From Oryzicola mucosus (lineage in GTDB: Bacteria; Pseudomonadota; Alphaproteobacteria; Rhizobiales; Rhizobiaceae), in assembly GCF_014534685.1 (NCBI RefSeq), contig NZ_JACVVX010000001.1, forward strand, positions 248,001-312,000: a stretch of DNA of 64,000 bases, read 5' to 3'. The notes below the pieces were generated by a model. The model had not been told where the DNA came from. It did no database searches and was given only the letters and a program-made list of their open reading frames with translations. Shown here piece after piece: positions 25,438 through 33,166 of the stretch (positions are counted from its first letter, which is position 1; each line of letters begins with the position of its first letter). The translations under genes and the position numbers were made by a program.

Positions 25438-26258
25438 GCGTTGCCCCGCTTGACGGCGCTGGCCTCGACCGCGCCTTCGCCGACGAGGTAGACGCCGAGC
25501 ACCGTCAACACCAGCGCGATGCCAGGCACGATGGACAGGAAGGGCGCGGAGCGCAGCACCGCCCTGCCCTCGGCGATCATGCCGCCCCAGGTGACGCGGT
25601 TGGGGTCGCCCAGCCCCAGAAACGACAGGGCGGCTTCCGTCAGCACGGCGGCCGCCACAATGACCGACGACAGCGCCAAAACCGGCGGCAAGGCGTTGGG
25701 CAACACTTCGCGGAAAGCGATTTCGGCGGGGTGCATGCCGATGACGCGCGCGCCGGCGACATAGTCGCGCTCACGGATCGACAGAACCTCCGCGCGCGTG
25801 ATGCGGGCCGGCTGCGTCCAGGCGCCAAGCGCGATGGCGACGACCACCACCCCGAGCGACGGGCCCGCGACGCTGACGAAAGCCAATGCCAGGAGAAAGC
25901 CAGGCACGGTCTGGAAGGCGTCGGTGACGCGCATCAGCACTTCGTCCACCCAGCCGCCGGCGAAACCGGCAATGGTGCCGACCAGCACTCCGACGACGAT
26001 GGAAGTGGCCGCTGCCGCCAGGCCGACGGCAAGCGAGGTGCGTGCGCCATGAAACAGGCCCGACAGTACGTCGCGGCCGAGCCGATCGGTGCCCAGCGGT
26101 ATGGTCCAGTCCTGGAACGGCGGGAGCATGGCCGGACCGGCAATAGCCAGCGGATCGCGCGGAAACAGCCAGGGGGCTGCCAGCGCCATGGCCACCAGAA
26201 GCGCCAGGATGATCGTGCCGGCCACAGCTTCCGGCGAACGCAGGAAAAGCCGGCTCAT
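25434..26258 (-). CDS. Peptide-type ABC transporter permease (DppC-like)
   Basis: A 274-residue permease. The N-terminal helix is GTIILALLVAMALAAPWLFP, then LGTDRLGRDVLSGLFHGARTSL typical of DppC. Helices include VVGVLVGTIAGFAGGW, and the EAA-type loop is YVAGARVIGMHPAEIAFREVLPNALPP. ALSFLGLGDPNRVTWGGMI is the family C-terminal signature. The start at 26258 (MSRLFLRSPEA) overlaps the stop of the upstream permease by ATGA. A longer open frame continues upstream but only covers the neighbour out of frame. Confidence 0.9.
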   Translation of the reverse strand: MSRLFLRSPEAVAGTIILALLVAMALAAPWLFPRDPLAIAGPAMLPPFQDWTIPLGTDRLGRDVLSGLFHGARTSLAVGLAAAATSIVVGVLVGTIAGFAGGWVDEVLMRVTDAFQTVPGFLLALAFVSVAGPSLGVVVVAIALGAWTQPARITRAEVLSIRERDYVAGARVIGMHPAEIAFREVLPNALPPVLALSSVIVAAAVLTEAALSFLGLGDPNRVTWGGMIAEGRAVLRSAPFLSIVPGIALVLTVLGVYLVGEGAVEASAVKRGNA

Positions 26259-27241
26259 GCCTGGGCCTCGCCGGCGCCGACGCGCGGGTCGAGCATGGCA
26301 TAGGCGATATCGACCAGCAGATTGACGGCGATGACCAGCACCGCACTGACCAGGATGATGCCGATCAACAAAGGCGTATCGCGTGCGCCGACGGCTTCCT
26401 GCGCCAGCCGGCCGAGGCCGGGAATGGCAAACAGGCTTTCGATCACCACGCTGCCGCCCAGCATCCCCGCCGATTGCAGTCCCAGCATGGTGACCAGCGG
26501 CAGAAGCGCGTTGCGCGCGACATGGCGCAGCACGATGCGGCTGCGGCTGAGCCCGCGCGCGCGTCCGGCCAGAACGAAGTCCATGCGCCAGACCTCGGCC
26601 ATGCCGGCGCGCATCATGCGCAGATAAAGCGCGAGATAGAGAAAACCCAGGCTCGCCACAGGCAGCACCAGATGGCGAGCGATATCGAGGGCGCGGCCGA
26701 AGCCGGTCTTGCCCGAGGCGATGGTTTCCATGCCGCTCAGCGGCAGCCAGCGCAGTTGCACGGTGAAGATCACCACCAGCACCAGGCCCAGCCAGAAACC
26801 TGGGACGGCATAAAGCGCCAGCGAACCGATGGACAGGAAGCGGTCGCGGAAACTGCCGGGACGCGAGCCGGCAACGATCCCGAGCGCTGAACCCAGCGCG
26901 AAGGACAGCGCCGTCGCAGCCCCCATCAGCAGCAGCGTGTTGGGCAGGCGCTCCAGCACGACATCCAGCACCGGCCGCGAAAACGCAACAGACTGGCCGA
27001 GATCGAGATGCAGCAACGACCAGAGATAGGCGGTCAGACGGGCAAAGGGCGTGCCGTCCAATCCCCACGCTTCGCGCAGGGCAGCGATCATGCCGGCATC
27101 CCCACCGAGCGAAACGGCATAGGCGTCCACCGCGTCGCCGGGCGCTGCTTCCAGCAGCAGGAACGAGCCGACGACGACGATCAACAGCACCGGAAGGGCG
27201 CCGAGCAGCCGGCGGCGGATAAGACGCAGGGCACGGTTCAT
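26255..27241 (-). CDS. Peptide-type ABC transporter permease (DppB-like)
   Basis: A 328-residue permease. MNRALRLIRRRLLGALPVLL is the usual DppB start. The segment LHLDLGQSVAFSRPVLDVVLERLPNTLLL, the loop VLAGRARGLSRSRIVLRHVARNALLPLV (EAA motif) and FAIPGLGRLAQEAVGARDTPL are family-typical. About six transmembrane helices are present. The start at 27241 is preferred over 27307 because the extra 22 residues are not family-like and run into the 48-base inverted repeat. The promoter is probably that of the binding-protein gene upstream. Confidence 0.9.
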   Translation of the reverse strand: MNRALRLIRRRLLGALPVLLIVVVGSFLLLEAAPGDAVDAYAVSLGGDAGMIAALREAWGLDGTPFARLTAYLWSLLHLDLGQSVAFSRPVLDVVLERLPNTLLLMGAATALSFALGSALGIVAGSRPGSFRDRFLSIGSLALYAVPGFWLGLVLVVIFTVQLRWLPLSGMETIASGKTGFGRALDIARHLVLPVASLGFLYLALYLRMMRAGMAEVWRMDFVLAGRARGLSRSRIVLRHVARNALLPLVTMLGLQSAGMLGGSVVIESLFAIPGLGRLAQEAVGARDTPLLIGIILVSAVLVIAVNLLVDIAYAMLDPRVGAGEAQA

Positions 27242-27282
27242 GCGGTAGGATTTCGGTCGAAACGAGAGGCCGCGTTCCTTCG

Positions 27283-27442
27283 CGCCCCCCTCTGTCCTGC
27301 CGGACATCTCCCCCGCATGGGGGGAGATTGCTCAGCTCGACCGCCGCTCTCAAGATTTACAATATGTCTGTTTGGCGAAGCCCTACATGATGGCCAATCT
27401 CCCCCCATGCGGGGGAGATGTCCGGCAGGACAGAGGGGGGCG
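27283..27442. repeat. Palindromic intergenic repeat: two perfect 48-base inverted arms
   Basis: Bases 27283-27330 and 27395-27442 are exact inverted copies over 48 bases, separated by 64 bases. Each arm also contains its own small hairpin (CTCCCCC-GCAT-GGGGGGAG type). The element lies between the binding-protein gene and the permease gene of one operon, so it would form a large stem-loop in the mRNA. The arm sequence is of a kind seen repeatedly between genes in Mesorhizobium-like genomes; calling it a RIME-like element is inference. Confidence 0.88.
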
Positions 27443-27499
27443 ACGTAGAGCAAAGTCATTTCAAGCACATCTCAGGCCGAATAAGCCGACCCGATCATG

Positions 27500-29110
27500 T
27501 CACTTTTCAACCCAGGTGTCCGCCCAGTTCGATACCGCCCAGCGCGGATTGTTGGAGACGTTCTTGACCGTGTCGCGCGCCACCGTGATGAAGCCCCAGT
27601 CGGCGACGTTGATCAACGGCAGATCTTCCGCCACCTTCTGCTGGAACTCGTAATAAAGCTTGGTGCGCGCCTCGGCGTCGAGGGTCTCGGCGGCCTTGGC
27701 AATCAGCGCATCGATGTCGGCATTCTTGTAGCCGCCCTGGTTGGAGAACGGTACGCCGTCCGGTGCGCCGCTCTGCACAAGAATGGTGGTGGAAATTGCC
27801 GGATCGCCGCGGAACACCGGCGGCGCGACCGCCAGATCGAAGGCGTGGTCGGTGTAGACAGCCTTCTGGTGCGCGGCGGAATCGTTGTTGACGAGTTCCG
27901 CCGTAATGCCGACCTCGGCCAAGGCTTGGCGCAGGTAAGCGCCGAATTGCTTGGTCTCGTTGAAATAGGGCGCTGGCAGGAGCTTGAGCGAGAAGCGTTG
28001 GCCGTCGGCACCCTTGGGGTAGCCCGCCTCGTCCAGCAACGCGTTCGCCTTGGCGACGTCGAAGGCGTAGCCGGGCACATCGGCCGTGTAGAACTGCTTG
28101 TCGTTCTTCGGCACCGGCCCGGTGGCGGTTTCGGCATGGCCGAGAAAGATCGTCTTGACCACGAACTCCTTGTCGATGGCATGTGCGATGGCCTGGCGCA
28201 CCTTGAGATCGGCGAGTTCCTTGCGGCGATGGTTGATCTCGACGATGAGCTGATAGGTCAGCGCCTCATAGCCCTTGGTGACGACCTCTATGCCCGGCAC
28301 CTTGGAGATGCGGTCGAGGTCGGCAAGCGGCACCGCCGAGAAGGCAGCAAGATCGACCTCTTCCGCTTCCAGCGCGCCGGCGGCCGCTGCGCGGTCGGGC
28401 AGGACGCGATAGATGATCTCGTCGAGCAGCGGCTGGTTTTCGCCCCAATAGGCCTCGTTGCGGGCAAGGCGATAATATTCGCCGGCTTTGTGCTCTGCAA
28501 AGGTGAACGGCCCGGTGCCGATCGGCGCGTTGTTGGCGGGGTTGGCGGCGATGTCGCTGCCGTCATAGACATGCTTGGGCAGAACGGCGGTGAGGGCGGG
28601 CAGCGCGTTCCTGATCAGCTGGAACGGCGTCGGCTTGGCAAAGCGGAACACGGCGGTGTGCTCGTCAGGCGTTTCGACCGCCTCGAGATCCTTGAAGACC
28701 ACGCGGCCGAGATTCTGCAGCGGCTTCCAAACCTGAAGCGCCGAGAACGCCACATCCGCCGATGTGAACGGCTTGCCGTCATGCCATGTCACCCCCTCGC
28801 GCAGCTTGAAGGTGACGCTCTTGCCGTCTTCGGAGCCTTCCCAACTGGTGGCCAGACGCGGCGACAGCCCATCCTCGCCTTCGAAGGATGCCTCCGCCAG
28901 CGGCTCGACCACCTTGGACGAGACGAAGAAGACGCCGTTGGAGGCGACAATGGCGGGGTTGAGATTGCGCGGCTCGGAGTCGGCGGCCACGACCAGCCGC
29001 CCGCCCTTTTTCGGCTCCTGCGCAAAGACGAAGGACGGCATCGCCGTCGATGCCAACAGCACGGCCGCGCCCGCCAGAACACCCCGTCGCGAAATCCTGA
29101 AATCCGACAT
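27500..29110 (-). CDS. ABC transporter substrate-binding protein, family 5 (peptide/nickel type)
   Basis: A 536-residue periplasmic binding protein. The N-terminus has a twin-arginine-like signal (SDFRISRRGVLAGAAVLLAS..FVFAQ), so Tat export is possible. Family 5 features follow: GGRLVVAADSEPRNLNPAI, ATSWEGSEDGKSVTFKLREGVTWHDGKPFTSADVAFS, APIGTGPFTFAEHKAGEY and LKVRQAIAHAIDKEFVV. It captures the solute for the DppBCDF-type genes downstream. The ATG at 29110 has AAGGAGG five bases upstream; an ATG six codons earlier would overlap that site. The substrate is unknown. A large inverted repeat follows the gene and may protect its mRNA. Confidence 0.9.
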   Translation of the reverse strand: MSDFRISRRGVLAGAAVLLASTAMPSFVFAQEPKKGGRLVVAADSEPRNLNPAIVASNGVFFVSSKVVEPLAEASFEGEDGLSPRLATSWEGSEDGKSVTFKLREGVTWHDGKPFTSADVAFSALQVWKPLQNLGRVVFKDLEAVETPDEHTAVFRFAKPTPFQLIRNALPALTAVLPKHVYDGSDIAANPANNAPIGTGPFTFAEHKAGEYYRLARNEAYWGENQPLLDEIIYRVLPDRAAAAGALEAEEVDLAAFSAVPLADLDRISKVPGIEVVTKGYEALTYQLIVEINHRRKELADLKVRQAIAHAIDKEFVVKTIFLGHAETATGPVPKNDKQFYTADVPGYAFDVAKANALLDEAGYPKGADGQRFSLKLLPAPYFNETKQFGAYLRQALAEVGITAELVNNDSAAHQKAVYTDHAFDLAVAPPVFRGDPAISTTILVQSGAPDGVPFSNQGGYKNADIDALIAKAAETLDAEARTKLYYEFQQKVAEDLPLINVADWGFITVARDTVKNVSNNPRWAVSNWADTWVEK

Positions 29111-29377
29111 ATCGACCTCCTTGATCACCAGTGCCCCGGCCGCATGCCGGCCCGCCTCAGAAAGCGCAGTATCGGAGTGGTCGCGAGGTTTGAACAGGGA
29201 GGAAATTCGTAGAATAGCCCCTGGCTCAAAATATTTTCGCTCGTCCTATGTCGTTTTGCGAGCGGAAGGTGCCGAGGAGCCGCTGAAGGACTCAAACAAG
29301 AGAAAAGCCGCCAGCTATAGACCCCATAGGCAACCTACGAAGATGGACAGCTGCCAGCTTTGCACCGGCCGTTTCTC

Positions 29378-30208
29378 TTACGCCGCGGCCTTCTTGGCGG
29401 CGATGCGGGCGCGGATGCTGTCGACATCGGCACGCGGTGTCGCGGCAAACAGAGTTTTTGTATAGTCGTGCTGCGGATTAGAGAACACCGCCTCGCGGGT
29501 GCCGTATTCCACCGCCTCGCCATAATACATCACCATCACCTCGTCGGCGATGTAGCGCACCACCGAGAGATCGTGGCTGATGAAGATGTAGGTCAGGTCG
29601 AACTCGTCCTGAAGGTCGGCGAGAAGGTTGAGAACCTGTGCCTGCACGGAAAGATCGAGCGCCGAGACCGGCTCGTCCAGCACCAGCAGGCTGGGGTTCA
29701 ACATCAGCGCGCGGGCGATGGCTATGCGCTGGCGCTGGCCGCCGGAAAACATATGCGGATAGCGGTTGAAATGCTCGGGGCCGAGGCCGACCTTCTTCAG
29801 CATCGCCATGGCGCGGTCGTTGCGCTCGGAAGCCGGCATGTCGGTGTTGATCTTCAACGGTTCGGCCAGAACATCGCCGATCTTCTGGCGCGGGTTGAGC
29901 GAGCCGTAAGGATTCTGGAAGATGATCTGGACCTTGCGCCGCATCTCGGCCGTCAGCGGCGCCTTGGCGATATCGACCTTCTGCCCTTCGATGATCAGGT
30001 CGCCCGCCGTGGCGGAGTCGATCAGTGTGATGATGCGCGCGAGCGTGGACTTGCCGCAGCCGCTCTCGCCGACGATGGCGAGCGTCTTGCCCTTCTCGAC
30101 CGAGAAGCTGACGCCCTTCACCGCATGGACGGTGCGCGCCTTTTTCAACAGACCGCCGGGCACGTGGTAGTCGCGGACGATGTTCTTGCCTTCGACGATG
30201 ACGCTCAT
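29378..30208 (-). CDS. dppF: Dipeptide-type ABC transporter ATPase DppF
   Basis: 276 residues. Walker A is GESGCGKST, Q-loop FQNPYGSLNPRQ, signature MFSGGQRQRIAIARA, Walker B LLVLDEPVSALD and H-loop ISHDLSV. The N-terminal DYHVPGGLLKKARTVHAVKGVSF is the DppF form. It is the last gene of the dppABCDF operon and overlaps the dppD stop by ATGA. A 267-base gap without a clear terminator separates it from the next transporter operon, so read-through is possible. Confidence 0.9.
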   Translation of the reverse strand: MSVIVEGKNIVRDYHVPGGLLKKARTVHAVKGVSFSVEKGKTLAIVGESGCGKSTLARIITLIDSATAGDLIIEGQKVDIAKAPLTAEMRRKVQIIFQNPYGSLNPRQKIGDVLAEPLKINTDMPASERNDRAMAMLKKVGLGPEHFNRYPHMFSGGQRQRIAIARALMLNPSLLVLDEPVSALDLSVQAQVLNLLADLQDEFDLTYIFISHDLSVVRYIADEVMVMYYGEAVEYGTREAVFSNPQHDYTKTLFAATPRADVDSIRARIAAKKAAA

Positions 30209-31053
30209 GCGGCTGCTCCCGGCGCGGGTTCGAAGATCAGGTCGGAGACGGTCGGCAGGCGGTCTCCGGTGGCGTTGTCGGGAAGGGCAGCCAGAAGCGC
30301 GCGGGTGTAGTTGCTCTTGGGCGATTCAAACAGCGACAGCACATCGGCCTCCTCCATCTTGCGACCCTTGTACTGCACCACGACGCGATCGGCGGTTTCG
30401 GCCACCACGCCCATATTGTGGGTGATCATGATCAGCCCCATGCCGTTTTCGGCCTGCAGACGCATCAGAAGGTCGAGGATCTGCTTCTGGATGGTGACGT
30501 CGAGCGCGGTCGTCGGCTCGTCGGCGATGAGTAGCTTGGGGTTGCAGGCAATCGCCATGGCGATCATGACACGCTGGCATTGTCCACCCGACATCTGGTG
30601 CGGAAAGGAATTCAGCCGCTGCGCCGGATCGGGAATGCCGACCAGTTCGAACAGTTCGATGGCGCGGGCGCGGCGTTGCTTGCCGTTCATGCCCATGTGG
30701 AAGCGCAACACCTCCTCGATCTGGAAACCGGCGGTGAAGCACGGGTTAAGACTCGCCATCGGCTCCTGGAAGATCATGGCGATGTCCTTGCCGATGATCT
30801 TGCGCCGCGCCGAGATGTCGAGCGTCATCAGGTCGATGCCGTCGAAGCTCATCGTGTCGGCGGTGACGGTTGCGGTATCGGGCAGAAGCCCCATCACCGC
30901 GAGCATGGACACGGACTTGCCGGAGCCGGATTCACCGACGATGGCAAGCACCTCGCCTTTCTCGACCGAGATGTCGATGCCCTGCACGGCCTTGAACGGC
31001 CCTGTGCTGGTCTCAAAGCTGACGGCGAGATTGCGGATTTCCAAAAGGGGCAT
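30205..31053 (-). CDS. dppD: Dipeptide-type ABC transporter ATPase DppD
   Basis: 282 residues. Walker A is GESGSGKSVS, Q-loop FQEPMASLNPCF, signature QMSGGQCQRVMIAMA, Walker B LLIADEPTTALD and H-loop ITHNMGV. The C-terminal part has SPKSNYTRALLAALP, the peptide-transporter extension. One oddity is Cys in place of Arg in the signature (SGGQCQR), which is seen in part of this family. It overlaps dppF by ATGA and follows dppC by 3 bases. Confidence 0.9.
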   Translation of the reverse strand: MPLLEIRNLAVSFETSTGPFKAVQGIDISVEKGEVLAIVGESGSGKSVSMLAVMGLLPDTATVTADTMSFDGIDLMTLDISARRKIIGKDIAMIFQEPMASLNPCFTAGFQIEEVLRFHMGMNGKQRRARAIELFELVGIPDPAQRLNSFPHQMSGGQCQRVMIAMAIACNPKLLIADEPTTALDVTIQKQILDLLMRLQAENGMGLIMITHNMGVVAETADRVVVQYKGRKMEEADVLSLFESPKSNYTRALLAALPDNATGDRLPTVSDLIFEPAPGAAA

Positions 31054-31056
31054 GGC

Positions 31057-31968
31057 TCAGCTCCTCTTCAGCTTGGGATCGAGTGCATCGCGCAGGCCGT
31101 CGCCGACCAGATTGATGGCAAGCACCGTGACCAGGATCGCCAGACCCGGGAAGGTCACCACCCACCAGGCGCGCAGGATGAATTCGCGCGCTTCCGCAAG
31201 CATCGTGCCCCATTCCGGTGTCGGCGGCTGCGCGCCCATGCCGAGGAAGCCGAGTGCCGCGGCATCGAGGATGGCGTTGGAGAAGGACAGCGTAGCCTGC
31301 ACGATCAAGGGCGCGGTGCAGTTGGGCAGGATGGTGCGGAACATCAGCCGGAGGTGGCCGGCACCGGCGACCTTGGCGGCCACGACATAGTCGCGCGACT
31401 TTTCAGCCATCACCGCGCCGCGCGTCAGGCGGACGAAATGCGGCTGCAGCACCAGCGCGATGGCGATCATCGCGTTCATCAGGCCCGGCCCGAGCACTGC
31501 GACGAGAACCAGCGCCAGAAGCAGCGAGGGGAAGGCAAGGATGATGTCCATCACCCGCATGATCACGGTGTCGACCCAGCCGCGGAAATAGCCCGCGATG
31601 AGACCGATGATGATACCGCCGACCAGTGCGACCGTGGTCACCACGAGGCCGATGAAGAGCGAATAGCGCGACCCGTAGATCAGGCGCGAGAGCATGTCGC
31701 GCCCAAGCTGGTCGGTGCCCAGAAGGAAGGAGAGCCGACCGCCTTCCGCCCAGAATGGCGGCACCAGCACCGCGTCGCGGAACTGCTCGTTGGGCTGGTG
31801 CGGGGCGATGACAGGCGCCAGAAGGGCTACCACGACCAGCAGCAGGAAGACCCAGAACCCCATCACGGCGCCGCGGTTCTCGGAGAAATAATACCAGAAC
31901 TCCGAAAGCTGTTCCTTGCGGCTGACGCCCTTGAGGGGGGTGATGGGTTCGGCAGAGAGATGTGTCAT
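31057..31968 (-). CDS. dppC: Dipeptide-type ABC transporter permease DppC
   Basis: A 303-residue permease with about six helices. The N-terminal cytoplasmic tail is ITPLKGVSRKEQLSEFWYYF, the first helix GFWVFLLLVVVALLAPVIAP, then FLLGTDQLGRDMLSRLIYGSRYSL. The EAA loop is YVVAAKVAGAGHLRLMFRTILPNCTAP, and LGFLGMGAQPPTPEWGTMLAEA is the DppC end motif. It lies 10 bases after dppB and 3 bases before dppD. Confidence 0.92.
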   Translation of the reverse strand: MTHLSAEPITPLKGVSRKEQLSEFWYYFSENRGAVMGFWVFLLLVVVALLAPVIAPHQPNEQFRDAVLVPPFWAEGGRLSFLLGTDQLGRDMLSRLIYGSRYSLFIGLVVTTVALVGGIIIGLIAGYFRGWVDTVIMRVMDIILAFPSLLLALVLVAVLGPGLMNAMIAIALVLQPHFVRLTRGAVMAEKSRDYVVAAKVAGAGHLRLMFRTILPNCTAPLIVQATLSFSNAILDAAALGFLGMGAQPPTPEWGTMLAEAREFILRAWWVVTFPGLAILVTVLAINLVGDGLRDALDPKLKRS

Positions 31969-31978
31969 GATGCGCTCC

Positions 31979-32983
31979 TCAATGCCTGATACGCGGGTTG
32001 ATGAGGCCGTAGAGCAGATCGACCACCAGGTTCACGACCATGATGATGGCGGCGATCAGGAGCAGACCGCCCTGGATTACCGGGTAATCGCGTCGCGACA
32101 CGGAATCGACCATCCATTTGCCGATCCCGGGCCAGGAGAAGATCGTCTCGGTCAGGATGGCGCCGGCCAGCATCACGCCGACCTGCAGGCCGATGGTGGT
32201 GATGACCGGGATCATGGCATTGCGCAGCGCGTGGATGCCGACGACGCGGAAGGTCGACAGGCCCTTAGCGCGCGCGGTGCGCACATAGTCCTCGCCGAGG
32301 ACTTCCAGCATCGCCGAGCGAGTCTGCCGCGCGATGACAGCCAGGGGAATGGTGCCAAGCACGATTGTTGGCAAGATCAAATGACTGATCGCCGATTTGA
32401 ACGCGCCCTCCTGGCCCGAAAGCAGCGAGTCGATCAGCATGAAGCCGGTGACGCTCGGGAAGAAATACATCAGCGAGATGCGGCCTGACACAGGCGTCCA
32501 TTGCAGCACGCCAGAGAACAGGATGATGAGCAGCAGGCCCCACCAGAAGATCGGCATGGAATAGCCGACGAGCGCGGTTCCCATCAGCGTCTGGTCGACA
32601 TAGGAGCCGCGTTTCACCGCGGCGAAGATGCCGGCGGGGATGCCAAGCACGATGGCGAAAATGATGGCGCAGACCGACAGTTCCAGCGTTGCCGGGAACA
32701 GGTCGAGGAACTGCCGCAGAACGGGTTCCTTGGTGACGACGGACCGGCCGAAATCACCCGTCATCACGCCCCAGAGATAGTCGAGATACTGGATGACGAT
32801 GGGCCGGTCCATGCCGAGATCGTGCATGATCTGCGCATGGCGCTCGGGCGACATCACGCGTTCGCCGGACAACAAGGCAACGGGATCGCCAGGCAAAAGG
32901 CGAATGAAGGAGAAGGCGATGATCGACACCCCGATGAAGGTCGGGATCAAAACGGCGAGCCGCCGCAGCAGAAATCGGAACAT
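31979..32983 (-). CDS. dppB: Dipeptide-type ABC transporter permease DppB
   Basis: A 334-residue permease: MFRFLLRRLAVLIPTFIGVSIIAFSFIRLLPGDP is the family start, followed by GDFGRSVVTKEPVLRQFLDLFPATLELS. The EAA loop is YVRTARAKGLSTFRVVGIHALRNAMIPV, and FSWPGIGKWMVDSVSRRDYPVIQGG is the C-terminal signature. About six transmembrane helices are present. It follows dppA after a 183-base gap that holds a strong stem-loop. Confidence 0.92.
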   Translation of the reverse strand: MFRFLLRRLAVLIPTFIGVSIIAFSFIRLLPGDPVALLSGERVMSPERHAQIMHDLGMDRPIVIQYLDYLWGVMTGDFGRSVVTKEPVLRQFLDLFPATLELSVCAIIFAIVLGIPAGIFAAVKRGSYVDQTLMGTALVGYSMPIFWWGLLLIILFSGVLQWTPVSGRISLMYFFPSVTGFMLIDSLLSGQEGAFKSAISHLILPTIVLGTIPLAVIARQTRSAMLEVLGEDYVRTARAKGLSTFRVVGIHALRNAMIPVITTIGLQVGVMLAGAILTETIFSWPGIGKWMVDSVSRRDYPVIQGGLLLIAAIIMVVNLVVDLLYGLINPRIRH

Positions 32984-33114
32984 ATCAGACTTTCACAACC
33001 GTCCGAGGAAACCCTGCAGGCCAATTGGAGTGTATCGCATTCGCAGTGCCGCAGTAAGTCGGGCAGAACTGCGTCGCTTCAAGTGTGGCCGAAAACAGCT
33101 TCATGCAGATGGCA

Positions 33115-33147
33115 GTGAGGGGCGCTTGCCAGACAAGCGCCCCTCAC
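33115..33147 (-). promoter_or_regulatory. 14-bp perfect stem-loop between dppA and dppB
   Basis: GTGAGGGGCGCTTG (33115-33128), a five-base loop, then CAAGCGCCCCTCAC (33134-33147) form an unbroken 14-bp stem starting 19 bases after the dppA stop. No U-run follows, so it is more likely an mRNA-stabilising or partial attenuation hairpin than a full terminator. It fits the usual excess of binding protein over transporter subunits. Confidence 0.8.
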
Positions 33148-33166
33148 GTCTCTGCCGCAGAGCGGT

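Noticed and set aside
27283-27442. Terminal inverted repeats of an insertion sequence
   Set aside because: The 64 bases between the arms cannot encode a transposase and no target-site duplication was found; a palindromic intergenic repeat fits better.
27497-29212. Plus-strand open frame opposite the binding-protein gene
   Set aside because: Its translation has no recognisable domain; the opposite strand encodes a clear family 5 binding protein with signal peptide and ribosome site.
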